The notes under the pieces were generated by a model. It saw only the letters and a list, made by a program, of their open reading frames with translations, had not been told where the DNA came from and searched no databases. DNA of 54,857 nucleotides from assembly GCA_905479115.1 (NCBI GenBank), contig CAJQLF010000023.1, positions 1 to 54,857 of the forward strand, read 5' to 3'. Below, in pieces: positions 15,218 through 24,357 of this stretch. This DNA is from an uncultured Flavobacteriales bacterium. Its GTDB lineage: Bacteria; Bacteroidota; Bacteroidia; Flavobacteriales_D; Sanyastnellaceae. The translations under genes were made by a program, and so were the position numbers. Each line of letters opens with the position of its first letter. Position 1 is the first letter of the stretch.

Positions 15218-16335
15218 AGTGGACGCCGGATGATCTGCGGCACATGGAGCGAGCCTTGATGCTCGCGGAAAGAGGCGCACGAACTGTCGCACCCAATCCA
15301 ATGGTCGGTTGTGTCATCGTCTCTGAAGATTGCCAAGTCATTGGAGAAGGCTGGCATGAGCAGGCAGGCAAAGAGCACGCGGAAGTCAATGCATGGCGAA
15401 ACATGGCCGATTCGAATCGGCCGTTGCTGGCGAAAAGCACATGGTACATCACCCTAGAACCGTGCAACCATGTTGGACGAACCCCTCCATGCACTTCACT
15501 GATTGAGCGCATCAGTCCCCAACGAGTCGTCATCGCATGCTCCGATACAAATCCGGACGTCGAAGGAGGTGGAGTCTTGCAGCTTCGAAGTGCTGGAATT
15601 CAAGTTGAAACCGGATGCTTAGAGCAGGAAGCCCAATGGCAGAACAGACGCTTTTTTTGGAATGCTGCACACCGGCAACCTTGGGTGGTGCTCAAATGGG
15701 CTCAATGCCAGAATGGATATATGGACCCCCGCTCCCATTCACAGCGCATACCCGGTGCGGGAAGCTTTGCTTTGACAGGCGATGAAGCGCGCGCTATCAC
15801 GCACGATTGGCGGTCAATGGAACAGGCCATTGCCATCGGTTCGAATACCGCCCTTGTGGACACTCCACAACTCAATGTCCGAGACATCGATGCCCCATCT
15901 CCCCGCATTGTCCTCTTGGATCCATCCGGCGAACTACCGCCATCGCATCCTTTATTCAACAGCAACCCCAACCTCATTCATGTCATTGGCCGCGGCCAAA
16001 AAGCACATAGCACCTTTGCATGCTATTGGGACATCCATGAAGGCACCGACGCCTTGTTGACCAAATTACACGATGAGTTTGCCTTGACGAGTATGCTCAT
16101 TGAGGGCGGAGCAACCGTCCTCCAAGCCTTCATCGACTCCGGAACATGGAATGAGATCAAAACGTGGACTAGTGCGAAGAAATTCCAATCAGGTCTCAAA
16201 GCTCCATCGCTTCCAAACAACGCTGTTCCTCCTCCGCATGCGCAACGTGGACCGAGTCCCATTTCAACTTCGCAGGGAACAGCTGGAACAGATCAATGGA
16301 AGTGGTTCGTGCATTCCGTGGGCCATAAACAATAG
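15214..16335 (+). CDS. ribD: Bifunctional riboflavin biosynthesis deaminase/reductase RibD
   Basis: RibD catalyses two consecutive steps of riboflavin synthesis: zinc-dependent deamination of the diaminopyrimidine intermediate and NADPH-dependent reduction of its ribosyl side chain. The N-terminal deaminase domain shows TVAPNPMVGCVIV, the HAEVNA zinc motif (H55, E57) and PCNHVGRTPPC with C84 and C93. The C-terminal reductase domain starts at about residue 145 (PWVVLKWAQCQNGYMD) and includes SMLIEGGATVLQAFI. The length of 373 residues is typical. A 4-base overlap couples it to folD; both belong to pteridine/flavin metabolism. Flavin supply also serves the flavin-rich Nqr complex encoded further right, though no regulatory link is visible. 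Confidence 0.95.
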   Translation: MKWTPDDLRHMERALMLAERGARTVAPNPMVGCVIVSEDCQVIGEGWHEQAGKEHAEVNAWRNMADSNRPLLAKSTWYITLEPCNHVGRTPPCTSLIERISPQRVVIACSDTNPDVEGGGVLQLRSAGIQVETGCLEQEAQWQNRRFFWNAAHRQPWVVLKWAQCQNGYMDPRSHSQRIPGAGSFALTGDEARAITHDWRSMEQAIAIGSNTALVDTPQLNVRDIDAPSPRIVLLDPSGELPPSHPLFNSNPNLIHVIGRGQKAHSTFACYWDIHEGTDALLTKLHDEFALTSMLIEGGATVLQAFIDSGTWNEIKTWTSAKKFQSGLKAPSLPNNAVPPPHAQRGPSPISTSQGTAGTDQWKWFVHSVGHKQ

Positions 16336-16358
16336 CGCTTTGTTCTACCTTCGCGGCC

Positions 16359-17246
16359 GTGGTCTACTTGATAACCAGCATCGGCCTGTCTGCGGGCATC
16401 TTCCTCCTGTTTCAGCTTTTTGAGCGTTGGAGAGTTGACACGTTTCCTGCCATCGTAATTAACTACGGAGTCGCCGCAGGATTGGGATGGTCCTTAGCAG
16501 GTGGAATGACAACGTTCAAATCAGTCATGCACGAGCCTTGGGCCATGGTTGCACTCTGCATGGGGTTGCTTTTCATCTACCTCTTCCAACTCATCGCACG
16601 TTCGACGCAAGAAAACGGTGTGACGGTCACCTCCATTGCCGCCAAATTGAGCATGGTACTCCCTGTCGCTTTGTTCCTCCTTTTCGACCCGAATGACACC
16701 TTAAACTGGCAAAAAGGACTGGCTATAGCACTGGCCATACCCGCCATCGTTTTGGCCTCTTGGAAGGGAACGGAAAAAGGGAGGGTAGCGAAGTGGATCG
16801 TGCCTTTGGTAATTTTCTTTGGAAGCGGAATGATTGACCTCATGTTTGCAGGTTTTTCGGGTCCAGAACACATGCGGCAGGTAGAGCACCGTTATTTGTT
16901 CGCCGCACTGCCATTGGTCACCGCGTTTTTGGCTGGAGTGATCTGGTGGATGTTCCAAGCGCGGCAAAAAGACCAATGGTCCATTCCCAGCAAACAAACT
17001 TGGTTCGGAGGGATTGGACTTGGCGTGATCAACTTCGGCTCCTTGTATTTCCTCCTGGAGACTTACGACAAGACGGGAGTCGATCGAAGCGCAATCATGC
17101 CCGTCAATAATTTAGGCGTGATCCTATTGAGCAGCGCATTGAGTGTTTGGCTCTTGAAAGAAAGCCTGATCCGAAAAAATTACCTCGGCCTTTTCCTTGG
17201 AGCCCTGGCCATTGCCTTGCTCCTTTGGGATGCCGTGATGGGCTGA
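16359..17246 (+). CDS. EamA/DMT-family transporter
   Basis: This 295-residue integral membrane protein has about ten hydrophobic segments arranged as two similar halves, as expected for the drug/metabolite transporter (EamA) superfamily. It keeps the typical last helix pair (NNLGVILLSSALSVWLLKES and NYLGLFLGALAIALLLWD), with GxxLIxxG-like packing. The substrate is unknown. The start appears to be GTG 16359, 23 bases after ribD, because no upstream ATG is in frame and the first helix begins immediately. Its stop is only 1 base from the convergent stop of the M1 peptidase gene. Confidence 0.8.
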   Translation: MVYLITSIGLSAGIFLLFQLFERWRVDTFPAIVINYGVAAGLGWSLAGGMTTFKSVMHEPWAMVALCMGLLFIYLFQLIARSTQENGVTVTSIAAKLSMVLPVALFLLFDPNDTLNWQKGLAIALAIPAIVLASWKGTEKGRVAKWIVPLVIFFGSGMIDLMFAGFSGPEHMRQVEHRYLFAALPLVTAFLAGVIWWMFQARQKDQWSIPSKQTWFGGIGLGVINFGSLYFLLETYDKTGVDRSAIMPVNNLGVILLSSALSVWLLKESLIRKNYLGLFLGALAIALLLWDAVMG

Positions 17247-17247
17247 A

Positions 17248-19632
17248 TCAATCTTCGGCAGGCTGCCGCTCCATTTCCGCATCACGAAGGGCGCGCTGCA
17301 TGGGATTTTCTCCTCCACTTCCGCCGCGACGTCCGCGGTCTGACTTGAACAATTCAAACCGTGTCGGTTGAGGACGAGCAGGCCAATAATTGTCCGACAT
17401 GTCCACATCGGCTGTTTCTAACATCGGATCGAGCGTAATCTGCAAGGCGGGACGATTCGTGACAAATACCTTCGTTACCGTTGGTTCACTCATTCGCCAG
17501 ATTTCTGCAGGAATCCGTCGAATCTCCTTTTCTCCATCTTCGTATTCAAACTGAAGAATAAGCGGCATCACCAGCCCCCCTTCATTTCGAAAAGTGATCT
17601 CATAGAAATTCTTTCCGCTCGCTAATAAATCCTTTTCTGAAGTGTCCAACTTCTCCATGCGCTCCGCGTATTCAACTTTATCCAACTCCAACACCATGAA
17701 GGGATCGGTCATGGTGTAAAAGTCGTGCAGAGTAGCATCTTCTTCGAGGTATGTCGATGGTATAAAGGCTGCGTCTCGAATCAATGAAATATCAGCAGGC
17801 TCGCTTTCAGCAGCCTCGCGATCGAAGGCGGACTCTGTTTCTGGATCTTGTGTATCGATTTGAAACCACTTCACATCTTCCATGGCAATGTCGACGTGGT
17901 CTGTGCTGTAAAACCAACCCCGCCAAAACCAATCCAAGTCTACACCGGAAGCATCTTCCATGGTTCGGAAGAAGTCAGCCGGAGATGGATGCCTGAATGC
18001 CCATCTTCGTGAATATTCCTTGAATGCATAGTCAAACAAATCCCGTCCCATAACCGTTTCACGCAGAATGTTCAGAGCAGTCGCCGGTTTGCCGTAGGCA
18101 TTGTTCCCGAATTGGTAGATGGATTCTGAATTGGTCATGATGGGACTAATGCGGGACTTATCCCCTCCCATGTAATTCCGAATATCTCGGGCGCTTCCTC
18201 TGCGCGTTGGGTAGTTCCGATCAAATTCCTTCTCTGTCAAATACTGCACGAAGGTGTTCAATCCTTCATCCATCCACGTCCACTGCCGTTCATCCGAGTT
18301 GATGATCATCGGGAAGAAATTGTGTCCAACCTCGTGGATGATGACCGAAATCATTCCAATTTTAGTGCGCTCCGTGTACGTCCCATCCGGCTCTGGCCGG
18401 CCACCGTTGAAGCAAATCATGGGGTACTCCATTCCAATCCACTTGGTGTGGACTGAGATGGCAACTGGGTATGTATAATCGACCGTAAACTTGGAATAGG
18501 TCTTGAGCGTTTGGGCTACCGCTTTGGTGGAGTACTGTTCCCATAAGGGATTTCCTTCCTTCGGATAAAAGCTCATCGCCAGAGGGGATCTCTTGCCCAC
18601 TTTAACGGCCATGGCATCCCAAATAAATTTTCGGCTGGAAGCCCACCCGAAATCCCTCACATTCTCCGCATCAAAAATCCACGTTTTCGTACCTGCCATT
18701 TTATCCTGCTCCGTCTCCCGCGCTTCTGCCTCATTGACAATCATAACCGGTTGGTCGTAGGTTTTACGTGCCAGTTGCAATCGCTTTCGCTGCTCTGGAG
18801 TCAGCACAGATTTTTCATTCTTCAAGATTCCAGTCGAGGCTACGACATGGTCCTCAGGAACGGTAATTTCAACGTGGTAATCTCCAAAATTCAAGGTAAA
18901 CTCGCCACTCCCCAAAAATTGCTTGTTTTGCCATCCTTCATTGTCCATGTACACGACGAGCCGAGGATAAAACTGTGCAATGGTGTAGAGGTAATTGTCT
19001 TCATCTTCGAAATACTCGTATCCGCTGCGGCCACCATCTTTCATCCTATCATTGATGTTGTACCACCATTCCACATCAAACACAAACGTGCCACCGGGCT
19101 TGAGCGGTTGTGGCAAATCGATGCGCATCATGGTTTTGTTAATGGTATAGGGCAGGGCTTTCCCCGTTTCATCCCCGACGTATTCAATTTTGAATCCACC
19201 ATCAAACGTCGGCTCTAGTCCTTTGACCGCATCAAAACTCGAGCGGTTGTTTATTCTGGATTCCTTGATTTTATAACTGTCGCTATCCAATGACCGGACA
19301 TTTTGATCCAGTTGCAACCAGAGGTACCTCAATTCGTCCGGACTGTTATTCGTATAAAGAATTCGCTCTTCCCCATCAATTCGCTGGGTTTGGTCGTCCA
19401 GGGTAACAGAAATATTGTAGTCAACCTGTTGCTGCCAATATTCATGACCGGGCGCTCCAGACGCAGTGCGATACACATTGGGTGTTGGCAATTCCTGGCC
19501 CAACTGACGAAACTTATTCGTATTCACCTTGGATGGAACATCCTGAAGTTCTTGTTGGGCGTTTGCTTCCCAAGCAAAAAATAAACCGAGGGTCAGCACC
19601 ATGCTGATTCCGTGTGACAAAAATCGTATCAT
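17248..19632 (-). CDS. Secreted M1 family metallopeptidase
   Basis: This 794-residue exported zinc peptidase has a signal peptide (MIRFLSHGISMVLTLGLFF, cleavage after EANAQ). The gluzincin motif HEVGH is at residues 433-437, and the third zinc ligand E456 follows at the correct 18-residue distance in WTWMDEGLN. The substrate-binding GxMEN equivalent appears as GMEYP at 400-404. The N-terminal part contains the M1 beta-saddle domain (YNISVTLDDQTQRIDGEERI). The protein ends in a Gly/Arg-rich low-complexity tail (DRGRRGGSGGENPMQRALRD). It probably trims peptides in the periplasm or at the surface. It is followed on the same strand after 50 bases by the gap before the DUF2807 gene; co-transcription is uncertain. 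Confidence 0.93.
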   Translation of the reverse strand: MIRFLSHGISMVLTLGLFFAWEANAQQELQDVPSKVNTNKFRQLGQELPTPNVYRTASGAPGHEYWQQQVDYNISVTLDDQTQRIDGEERILYTNNSPDELRYLWLQLDQNVRSLDSDSYKIKESRINNRSSFDAVKGLEPTFDGGFKIEYVGDETGKALPYTINKTMMRIDLPQPLKPGGTFVFDVEWWYNINDRMKDGGRSGYEYFEDEDNYLYTIAQFYPRLVVYMDNEGWQNKQFLGSGEFTLNFGDYHVEITVPEDHVVASTGILKNEKSVLTPEQRKRLQLARKTYDQPVMIVNEAEARETEQDKMAGTKTWIFDAENVRDFGWASSRKFIWDAMAVKVGKRSPLAMSFYPKEGNPLWEQYSTKAVAQTLKTYSKFTVDYTYPVAISVHTKWIGMEYPMICFNGGRPEPDGTYTERTKIGMISVIIHEVGHNFFPMIINSDERQWTWMDEGLNTFVQYLTEKEFDRNYPTRRGSARDIRNYMGGDKSRISPIMTNSESIYQFGNNAYGKPATALNILRETVMGRDLFDYAFKEYSRRWAFRHPSPADFFRTMEDASGVDLDWFWRGWFYSTDHVDIAMEDVKWFQIDTQDPETESAFDREAAESEPADISLIRDAAFIPSTYLEEDATLHDFYTMTDPFMVLELDKVEYAERMEKLDTSEKDLLASGKNFYEITFRNEGGLVMPLILQFEYEDGEKEIRRIPAEIWRMSEPTVTKVFVTNRPALQITLDPMLETADVDMSDNYWPARPQPTRFELFKSDRGRRGGSGGENPMQRALRDAEMERQPAED

Positions 19633-19682
19633 TTTCTTTCAGATAAAGGCCCAATTTACACCCGCAACTCCAAAACCCCACC

Positions 19683-20447
19683 TCACTGCCTTTCCCATTT
19701 TAATTCTCCTGAACCTGTTTTATCAAGGGTGTGTGCTTCTGGAGGAATCCATCCACCGTATACGTCTCCAGCAGACTCAATGGCGACATAGGCATATTCG
19801 AAAGCCTGAAAATGTAGCGGTTGAATTCCCGTTTGCGTAATGTAGGCTTGATCGGCAGAAACAAGCGATGCATCCACGCGGGAGTAGCCTGACGAATAAC
19901 ACCCCAAACGGGATGCACTCCCTGTTAGTTCTGCGAGACACACCCCGTCGTGCAGGCGAACCTGCAGCGTATCCGCTTCGCACGCCACCTTCAATTCTCC
20001 TGCATATGTATAAGCATCAATGAATACGCTTTCACCTTCCAAATTGGACTGGATATCGCATTCACCTTGGCCTCGCAGAATGAATTTTGGGACAAATGGC
20101 GAGCGAATACGGACTTTAACAACATTGGATAAATCTCGGGTCCATTGACACGCTTCTTCGAAGCTGAGGTCAAGCACGGCTCCATCCCACTCCATTCGCG
20201 TATCCGATATAAGATTGCTGTGAACCTCCCAACTGACGGCGACTGCACTGCTGTCCCATGTTTCGTATGACACCTGCATGTGGCCCTGGGTATTCAAAAC
20301 TTCCAAAGGTTTTTGGAAGGTGAAGTAATGGGTTTCTAATTCTCCCGCTGCCTTGAGACAAGGAGGCGCATCATCCGCATTGCATCCTATGGCAATGAGG
20401 CCAATAGCTCCCATCAAGGCCCTCCCATATGCTCTGCCTGTCATCAT
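19683..20447 (-). CDS. DUF2807 (head-GIN type) lipoprotein
   Basis: This 254-residue envelope protein has a lipoprotein signal (MMTGRAYGRALMGAIGLIAI followed by G and C22) and a repetitive beta-helix-like body. That body resembles DUF2807, the putative adhesin head domain common in Bacteroidota: short strands with the pattern LRGQGECDIQ, LTGSASRLGCYSSGYSRVDAS and IESAGDVYGG. Function is unknown. Its ATG overlaps the mazG stop by 4 bases, so translation is coupled to mazG, an odd pairing of a cytoplasmic enzyme with an envelope lipoprotein. Confidence 0.75.
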   Translation of the reverse strand: MMTGRAYGRALMGAIGLIAIGCNADDAPPCLKAAGELETHYFTFQKPLEVLNTQGHMQVSYETWDSSAVAVSWEVHSNLISDTRMEWDGAVLDLSFEEACQWTRDLSNVVKVRIRSPFVPKFILRGQGECDIQSNLEGESVFIDAYTYAGELKVACEADTLQVRLHDGVCLAELTGSASRLGCYSSGYSRVDASLVSADQAYITQTGIQPLHFQAFEYAYVAIESAGDVYGGWIPPEAHTLDKTGSGELKWERQ

Positions 20448-21259
20448 TCGTTTGCGCTGGATGAAAGGGCTTGTTTTGCTTCATTCCAGTACGCATCCAA
20501 TTCGGACAACTTCATTTCAGCCATTGATTTACCGCCTTCCACTACCTGTTTTTGGATCGCCTGCTCCATGTGCTGGAAACGTTCCTGAAACCTCCTATTC
20601 GTTCGTTCCAGTGCTTCATCCGGATTAATCCCTTTGAAACGGGCGTAATTGATCAATGCGAAAAACACATCCCCCAATTCATCCGTTGCCCGGTCCGATT
20701 CTGCTTCAACTTCAGCCTGGAACTCCTTGATTTCCTCTTCTACTTTGGCCCATACTTGGTCTGCATTTTCCCAATCGAATCCAACTCCTCGCACCTTGTC
20801 TTGGATGCGGTAAGCCTTAACCATGCTCGGAAGCCCCTTGGGCACTCCTTCCAAAACCGATTTATTCCCCTCTTTCAATTTCAATTGTTCCCAATTCGCT
20901 TTGACAGTTTCCTCATCATCGGCCTTCACATCACCATAAATGTGTGGATGTCGGTCCACGAGCTTGTCGCAAATACCATGAAGGCTATCCGCGATATCCC
21001 AGCCGCCGTCTGCTTCTGATTTTTCACTGGCGATTTCAGCATAGAAAACCATGTGCAGGAGTAAATCTCCCGTCTCCTTTCGGATTTCATTCCAGTCTCC
21101 GTCTAAAATAGCCTCGGACAGTTCATACGTTTCCTCGATACTCAAATGCCGCAAAGACTCCATGGTCTGCTTGCGGTCCCAAGGGCATTTTTCCCGTAAT
21201 TCGGTCATGATCTTCAACAACCGTTCAAATGCGGCCAATTTCTCTTCTATGCTGTGCAT
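20444..21259 (-). CDS. mazG: Nucleoside triphosphate pyrophosphohydrolase MazG
   Basis: MazG hydrolyses (d)NTPs to monophosphates and pyrophosphate, cleaning the nucleotide pool. The chosen ATG at 21259 gives 271 residues, the usual length for the two-domain form; an open frame continues upstream to 21379 but crosses into the start of the divergent gene. The first MazG domain shows CPWDRKQTMESLRHLSIEETYEL with the EExxE metal motif; the second shows KVEEEIKEFQAE and DELGDVFFALINYARF. It is translationally coupled to the DUF2807 lipoprotein downstream, and only 34 bases separate it from the divergent PagL-like gene. Confidence 0.95.
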   Translation of the reverse strand: MHSIEEKLAAFERLLKIMTELREKCPWDRKQTMESLRHLSIEETYELSEAILDGDWNEIRKETGDLLLHMVFYAEIASEKSEADGGWDIADSLHGICDKLVDRHPHIYGDVKADDEETVKANWEQLKLKEGNKSVLEGVPKGLPSMVKAYRIQDKVRGVGFDWENADQVWAKVEEEIKEFQAEVEAESDRATDELGDVFFALINYARFKGINPDEALERTNRRFQERFQHMEQAIQKQVVEGGKSMAEMKLSELDAYWNEAKQALSSSANE

Positions 21260-21293
21260 ATTGCGAAGGTAAGCCTTGCTAAATTCGAAATTC

Positions 21294-22376
21294 ATGCGCC
21301 GTTCTGCATTTTCATCGGGTCCATCCCTCGCCATTTTTGCTTTGCTGCTTGCATTGACAGCCGAAGGACAAATGGACACGTGGTCCGGCCGCCTGCATGG
21401 AGGCTATGTTCTTCCACATCGAGAAGAAATGAATGCGCTGGTGACGGGACATGCACGCGGAGTCGGATTTAGAATGGGAACTGCGGGGAAAGAGGATTGG
21501 CGCTCGGGCTGGTCTCGGAAAGGCGACGTTTGGCAAGGCGTCGAACTTGGATGGCTTTATGGGGGAAGTGCTTCGCTTGGTCACGTGATCAGCGCGCTAT
21601 GGATTCTTGAATTGCCCATAAGCAAGAGCGCACATGCGGAGGTCGGGGCTGGATTGGGCTGGGCAACAGCTCCTTACGACATGCAGGATCGTCCCCTTTC
21701 CATTGCCTTGGGCACCCACCTCAATGCCGGATTGCATCTTGCGCTCTCCCAACAGCTTCGAACATTCAATTCTTCGGTCCTCTCCCTCTCTGGCGGTCTT
21801 ACCCATTTTTCCAACGGTGCCGTGCAATTGCCCAACTTGGGAATTAATAATATTCACCTCGGGCTTACACTTGAGCGCCGTGGTAACGCTCGGGCAACAG
21901 ATGAAGCCACTCTGCTCACAACAGGGTCCAATGATGCAGAGCATTTCGCCCGGTGGACAACAACCGCAGCCGTTCGAGCTGGAGTGCGCGATGTCCCACT
22001 TGCAGGCAAGCCACTTCATCCCATCTCAAGCGCGATGATCGCAACAGAAAGGCGATGGAATCAACGTTGGGGATGCCTCTTTGCACTTGACATCACGTAC
22101 AACCAAAGTTTACGCGCTCTTTCATCTGAGCCGTTGGCCACCAATGAGCGCATTCAACTTGCAAGTGGAATAGGCAATCAATGGCATTTTGGACGCGCAC
22201 ATTTGGCCCTGCTTCAAGGCTGGGTATGGACCAATCCTGACCACATCTTGGGTCGACGCCATCTGCACACTGCACTGGCGTATGAAATAAATGAACACGT
22301 CTCATTCGAAATCGGGCTTCGCTCCTTCCGTCTGCGAGCTGACTATACGTTTCTGGGTATTCGTTGCAGGCTATGA
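21294..22376 (+). CDS. PagL-like lipid A deacylase / acyloxyacyl hydrolase family protein
   Basis: This 360-residue outer-membrane beta-barrel candidate has a signal peptide (MRRSAFSSGPSLAIFALLLA, cleavage near AEGQ). The segment GLTHFSNGAVQLPNLGINN at residues 168-186 aligns with the PagL active site: H171 and S173 match the catalytic His and Ser, and the N-x5-PN-x-GI spacing is kept. The position of the PagL catalytic Glu is N185. PagL removes an acyl chain from lipid A; whether this homologue is active is uncertain. The C-terminal half (~residues 200-360) is longer than PagL itself and ends in an aromatic/arginine strand (DYTFLGIRCRL), like a barrel. ATG 21294 is preferred over TTG 21276. 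Confidence 0.7.
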   Translation: MRRSAFSSGPSLAIFALLLALTAEGQMDTWSGRLHGGYVLPHREEMNALVTGHARGVGFRMGTAGKEDWRSGWSRKGDVWQGVELGWLYGGSASLGHVISALWILELPISKSAHAEVGAGLGWATAPYDMQDRPLSIALGTHLNAGLHLALSQQLRTFNSSVLSLSGGLTHFSNGAVQLPNLGINNIHLGLTLERRGNARATDEATLLTTGSNDAEHFARWTTTAAVRAGVRDVPLAGKPLHPISSAMIATERRWNQRWGCLFALDITYNQSLRALSSEPLATNERIQLASGIGNQWHFGRAHLALLQGWVWTNPDHILGRRHLHTALAYEINEHVSFEIGLRSFRLRADYTFLGIRCRL

Positions 22377-22467
22377 AGCCACATGATTGCGACAAAGTAC
22401 TTACAACAACCCTCCCGATTGAAGACGGCTATGACCGTGTTGGTTGCCGAACTGCATGACGCCTGCA

Positions 22468-24261
22468 TCAGTCAATGCATGGATCTCCAAAAGAGCTGAG
22501 AAAAAGGAGTAAATCACCCGTGTTCACCATTCCATCTTGATTGATGTCAGCGGGGCACGTCAAGGCCACATTACCCGTGCACGAACCATCGTCAAAGAGG
22601 GCATCGGGATTGTAGTTTTCGGCACTGGGCCACGTGCAACCCGCACAAGATTCAATCTCACACGAGCCATCGTCAATGGTTGCCTCTGCTGCATAGTTGC
22701 AAGCAAACACATAGGTGCACCCCGGCACTTCTGCCCCGCTATCTCCAGAACCATCGTTCCAGGAGCCAAACAATCCGAGTTGCTCGGCATAGGTCCAGCA
22801 CGTCAACCAATTGCCACCGTCAGGCGAAAATGCGCCGATGTATCCTGCTGATTCAAACCATGCATCTTCTGGAAAAAACTCCGATTCCACCAACATTGTC
22901 GCTGAATCCGGAGTAAGGTTGATGGGATCCATGACATGCCCCGAATCAGAAGCAAACGCAAAGTCGATATTCGGATCAGCAGCAAAATTGTTATTGCCCG
23001 TAAAATGATCCTCCACCACCTCCTGTCCATTGAACACATATCCATCGTCGTAGAGGATGAGCTCATGGATCAGCGAGCTGTCTCCAATTTGCCAAAACCG
23101 GTTGTTCTCAATGTTGGTCTCACCGAATAAGAGCAGCTCCCATGCATCGCACGGATCTTCATCTTCAAAATCAATTCCAAGTCCGAAATTCACAAAGAGA
23201 CTGTTGTGCATGCGAACACCAGCTCCGTTGTGCAATCGAATCGCCGTCGCTTCACCTGCACCGATGTACGTTTGATTGAACAGCAAGGGGTTGGAATAGG
23301 GCATGAAGGTCATGTCTACATCAAACTCCTCATAATCATCTCCTTCAAAATCACCGGCATGCTCACCAGCTCCGTTGAGCTCGTCGGTTATCACAAAGAT
23401 GAATTGCCCTCGACCTTGCCAGCCCTGATCGTATTCGAGGCCGTCTTCTTCATTGAAAATTGCAGCCACATGATGCACATCGACCATGCCACCAAAAATC
23501 TGTATGCCATCATCTCCGCTCGCAATGGCCTCGATGTATTCAATGATTGTCTCATCACCCACTCCACAAAGGGTCAAGGCATTGGTCTCCAATCCATTAC
23601 CAAATTGGCTTACCCCAAGCGATGCAGACGCGTGCCGTATGCTCAAATAACGAAGCGTGCCTGAATTGAGATAGGCCGTTCCATCGCCTCCGTACACATG
23701 TCGATTTTGTCCGGTCACATCAACGATTCCTTCCACCTCGTCATCCCCATCGAATGTATTCAATTGACCATCACCACAAACGATTACCCCCCCCCATTTC
23801 CCGCGTACGTCGTACCCAGAACTACCATCCATAGGATCCCCTTCATAGGTGAACACAATGGGACAATTGGGTTCGCCGTCAGCAACAATACTGGCTCCCA
23901 CACTAACGACCAAACTACCGGCTTCCTCGGCATAAACATAATCCAACCGGGGTGAAGGGTTGCCATTCGGCAGCGTGTAGGTCAACGTATCAATGACCAC
24001 TCCTGTTCTGCCCTGAATCAAAGTACCGGGCTCGATGGTCAATTCATCACCTGCGTTCACAAAAACAGTTTCCGTTAACACATAAACGGTATCACAACTC
24101 CAAAGAACTGTTCCCGTTCCTGATCCATCTTGGTCTGATATCTCCTTCAACGGACGCTCAGCAATTGGCAGACAATTGCACGGTCCTTGCTGCCCTCTGG
24201 ACTCCAGAATAGCTCCAAAGCAACCCAAAGTCGCCATAGCAAGGACAAGATTCCGCATCAT
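22468..24261 (-). CDS. Secreted beta-helix-like protein with Cys-repeats and EF-hand tail
   Basis: This 597-residue exported protein has a signal peptide (MMRNLVLAMATLGCFGAILE, cleavage after SRG or so). The ~440-residue body resembles a right-handed parallel beta-helix: it opens with a typical segment (TETVFVNAGDELTIEPGTLI) and continues with GKWGGVIVCGDGQLNTFD, LRYLSIRHAS and GDDGIQIFGGMVDV. Similar proteins are often annotated as 'T9SS C-terminal target' beta-helix proteins. It ends with two Cys-rich repeats (GCTYVFACNYAAEATIDDGS and GCTWPSAENYNPDALFDDGS) and the EF-hand tail DINQDGMVNTGD-LLLFL at 22471-22557, shared with the giant protein. Function is unknown; a surface-exposed, calcium-binding role is inferred. 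It converges with the PagL-like gene across a 91-base gap holding nothing recognisable. Confidence 0.85.
   Translation of the reverse strand: MMRNLVLAMATLGCFGAILESRGQQGPCNCLPIAERPLKEISDQDGSGTGTVLWSCDTVYVLTETVFVNAGDELTIEPGTLIQGRTGVVIDTLTYTLPNGNPSPRLDYVYAEEAGSLVVSVGASIVADGEPNCPIVFTYEGDPMDGSSGYDVRGKWGGVIVCGDGQLNTFDGDDEVEGIVDVTGQNRHVYGGDGTAYLNSGTLRYLSIRHASASLGVSQFGNGLETNALTLCGVGDETIIEYIEAIASGDDGIQIFGGMVDVHHVAAIFNEEDGLEYDQGWQGRGQFIFVITDELNGAGEHAGDFEGDDYEEFDVDMTFMPYSNPLLFNQTYIGAGEATAIRLHNGAGVRMHNSLFVNFGLGIDFEDEDPCDAWELLLFGETNIENNRFWQIGDSSLIHELILYDDGYVFNGQEVVEDHFTGNNNFAADPNIDFAFASDSGHVMDPINLTPDSATMLVESEFFPEDAWFESAGYIGAFSPDGGNWLTCWTYAEQLGLFGSWNDGSGDSGAEVPGCTYVFACNYAAEATIDDGSCEIESCAGCTWPSAENYNPDALFDDGSCTGNVALTCPADINQDGMVNTGDLLLFLSSFGDPCID
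22471..22557 (-). other. C-terminal EF-hand tail, second copy
   Basis: The last 29 residues match the tail of the giant protein position by position: a cysteine, the 12-residue calcium loop DINQDGMVNTGD, then LLLFLSSFG and a cysteine three residues from the end. Confidence 0.85.
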
Positions 24262-24357
24262 AGTTCAATCGTTAAGCTTCCAGAAAATACGCAATTTTTC
24301 TCGGAAATAGGGTGCAGAATCGTAAATAGTGCACGACCAACCTCTTATTTTTGTCGC

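Noticed and set aside
22373-22459. A 28-codon open frame overlapping the PagL-like gene stop by 4 bases (starts MKPHDCDKVL)
   Set aside because: The overlap looks like translational coupling, but a frame this short is likely by chance and the peptide has no signal, membrane segment or recognisable motif.
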